A stretch of DNA of 64,000 bases, taken from Bugula neritina (lineage: Eukaryota > Bryozoa > Gymnolaemata > Cheilostomatida > Bugulidae). Positions 63,856 to 64,000 of the stretch are shown here, piece by piece. The translations under genes and the position numbers were made by a program. The stretch covers positions 22,721,767 through 22,785,766 of the forward strand of contig OZ037766.1 of NCBI GenBank assembly GCA_964035545.1, read 5' to 3'. A model generated the notes under the pieces. That model saw only the letters and a list, made by a program, of their open reading frames with translations. It searched no databases and was not told the DNA's origin. Every line of letters starts with the position of its first letter. The first letter of the stretch is position 1.

Positions 63856-64000
63856 CTACAAGTAGAGATCAATTGGTCCTATCTTATATCACCAACTGCA
63901 TTATTTCTTAGACATAGTTACTTTACGTTACATCTGAAACTGTAAACAGCAGTTTAAAAGCAAGAAATATTGAAAGTATGGAAAATATGAACACCACAAT
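63856..64000 (-). other. KDM5 intron running off the window
   Basis: Upstream (in gene sense) of the acceptor CTTGTAG at 63856. No exon is visible before the window edge; the rest of KDM5 must lie to the right. Confidence 0.6.

Overview
The window is nuclear DNA of an invertebrate metazoan. Genes are split by many GT-AG introns, the DNA is AT-rich, and the gene families (MAST kinase, FAM117/GLCCI1, KDM5, ZNF474) belong to animals. An early-branching animal such as a sponge or cnidarian would fit, but the sequence does not settle the phylum.

Layout. 1-3575: the 3' part of a GC-rich Ty3/Gypsy LTR retrotransposon (integrase ORF plus 3' LTR). The ORF carries an unusual ~500-residue C-terminal extension, and the LTR holds a regular array of CCGANNNTCGG palindromes. 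3669-3787: a possible terminal exon of a gene lying to the left. 5183-8586 (+): a ZNF474-like C2HC zinc-finger gene of 4 exons. 9814-18441 (+): a FAM117/GLCCI1 family gene of 9-10 exons. 20260-23928 (-): a six-exon, membrane-anchored prolyl 4-hydroxylase-like 2OG-Fe(II) dioxygenase. 26081-27256 (+): a basic AT-hook protein of unknown role. 28583-53878 (-): a complete 30-exon microtubule-associated Ser/Thr kinase (MAST), probably with untranslated 5' exons reaching ~58.9 kb. 59985-63855 (-): the last six exons of a KDM5 histone H3K4 demethylase, which continues off the right edge.

Exon boundaries come from reading splice sites by eye and checking that reading phase is kept across every junction. 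For all five complete genes the summed coding length is divisible by three. The genes do not form a pathway. Two of them (KDM5 and the AT-hook protein) probably act on chromatin, and MAST is a cytoskeletal signalling kinase.

Introns and intergenic DNA hold many small repeats: a tRNA-derived SINE pair, a TIR-bearing MITE, a two-copy foldback family, several minisatellites and microsatellites, and a dispersed repeat seen at both ends of the window. The most notable observations are the LTR palindrome array with the zinc-finger/coiled-coil extension in the same element, an in-frame tandemly repeated splice acceptor in MAST, a SAM-like N-terminal module in MAST, and a MAST coding exon inferred only from phase.
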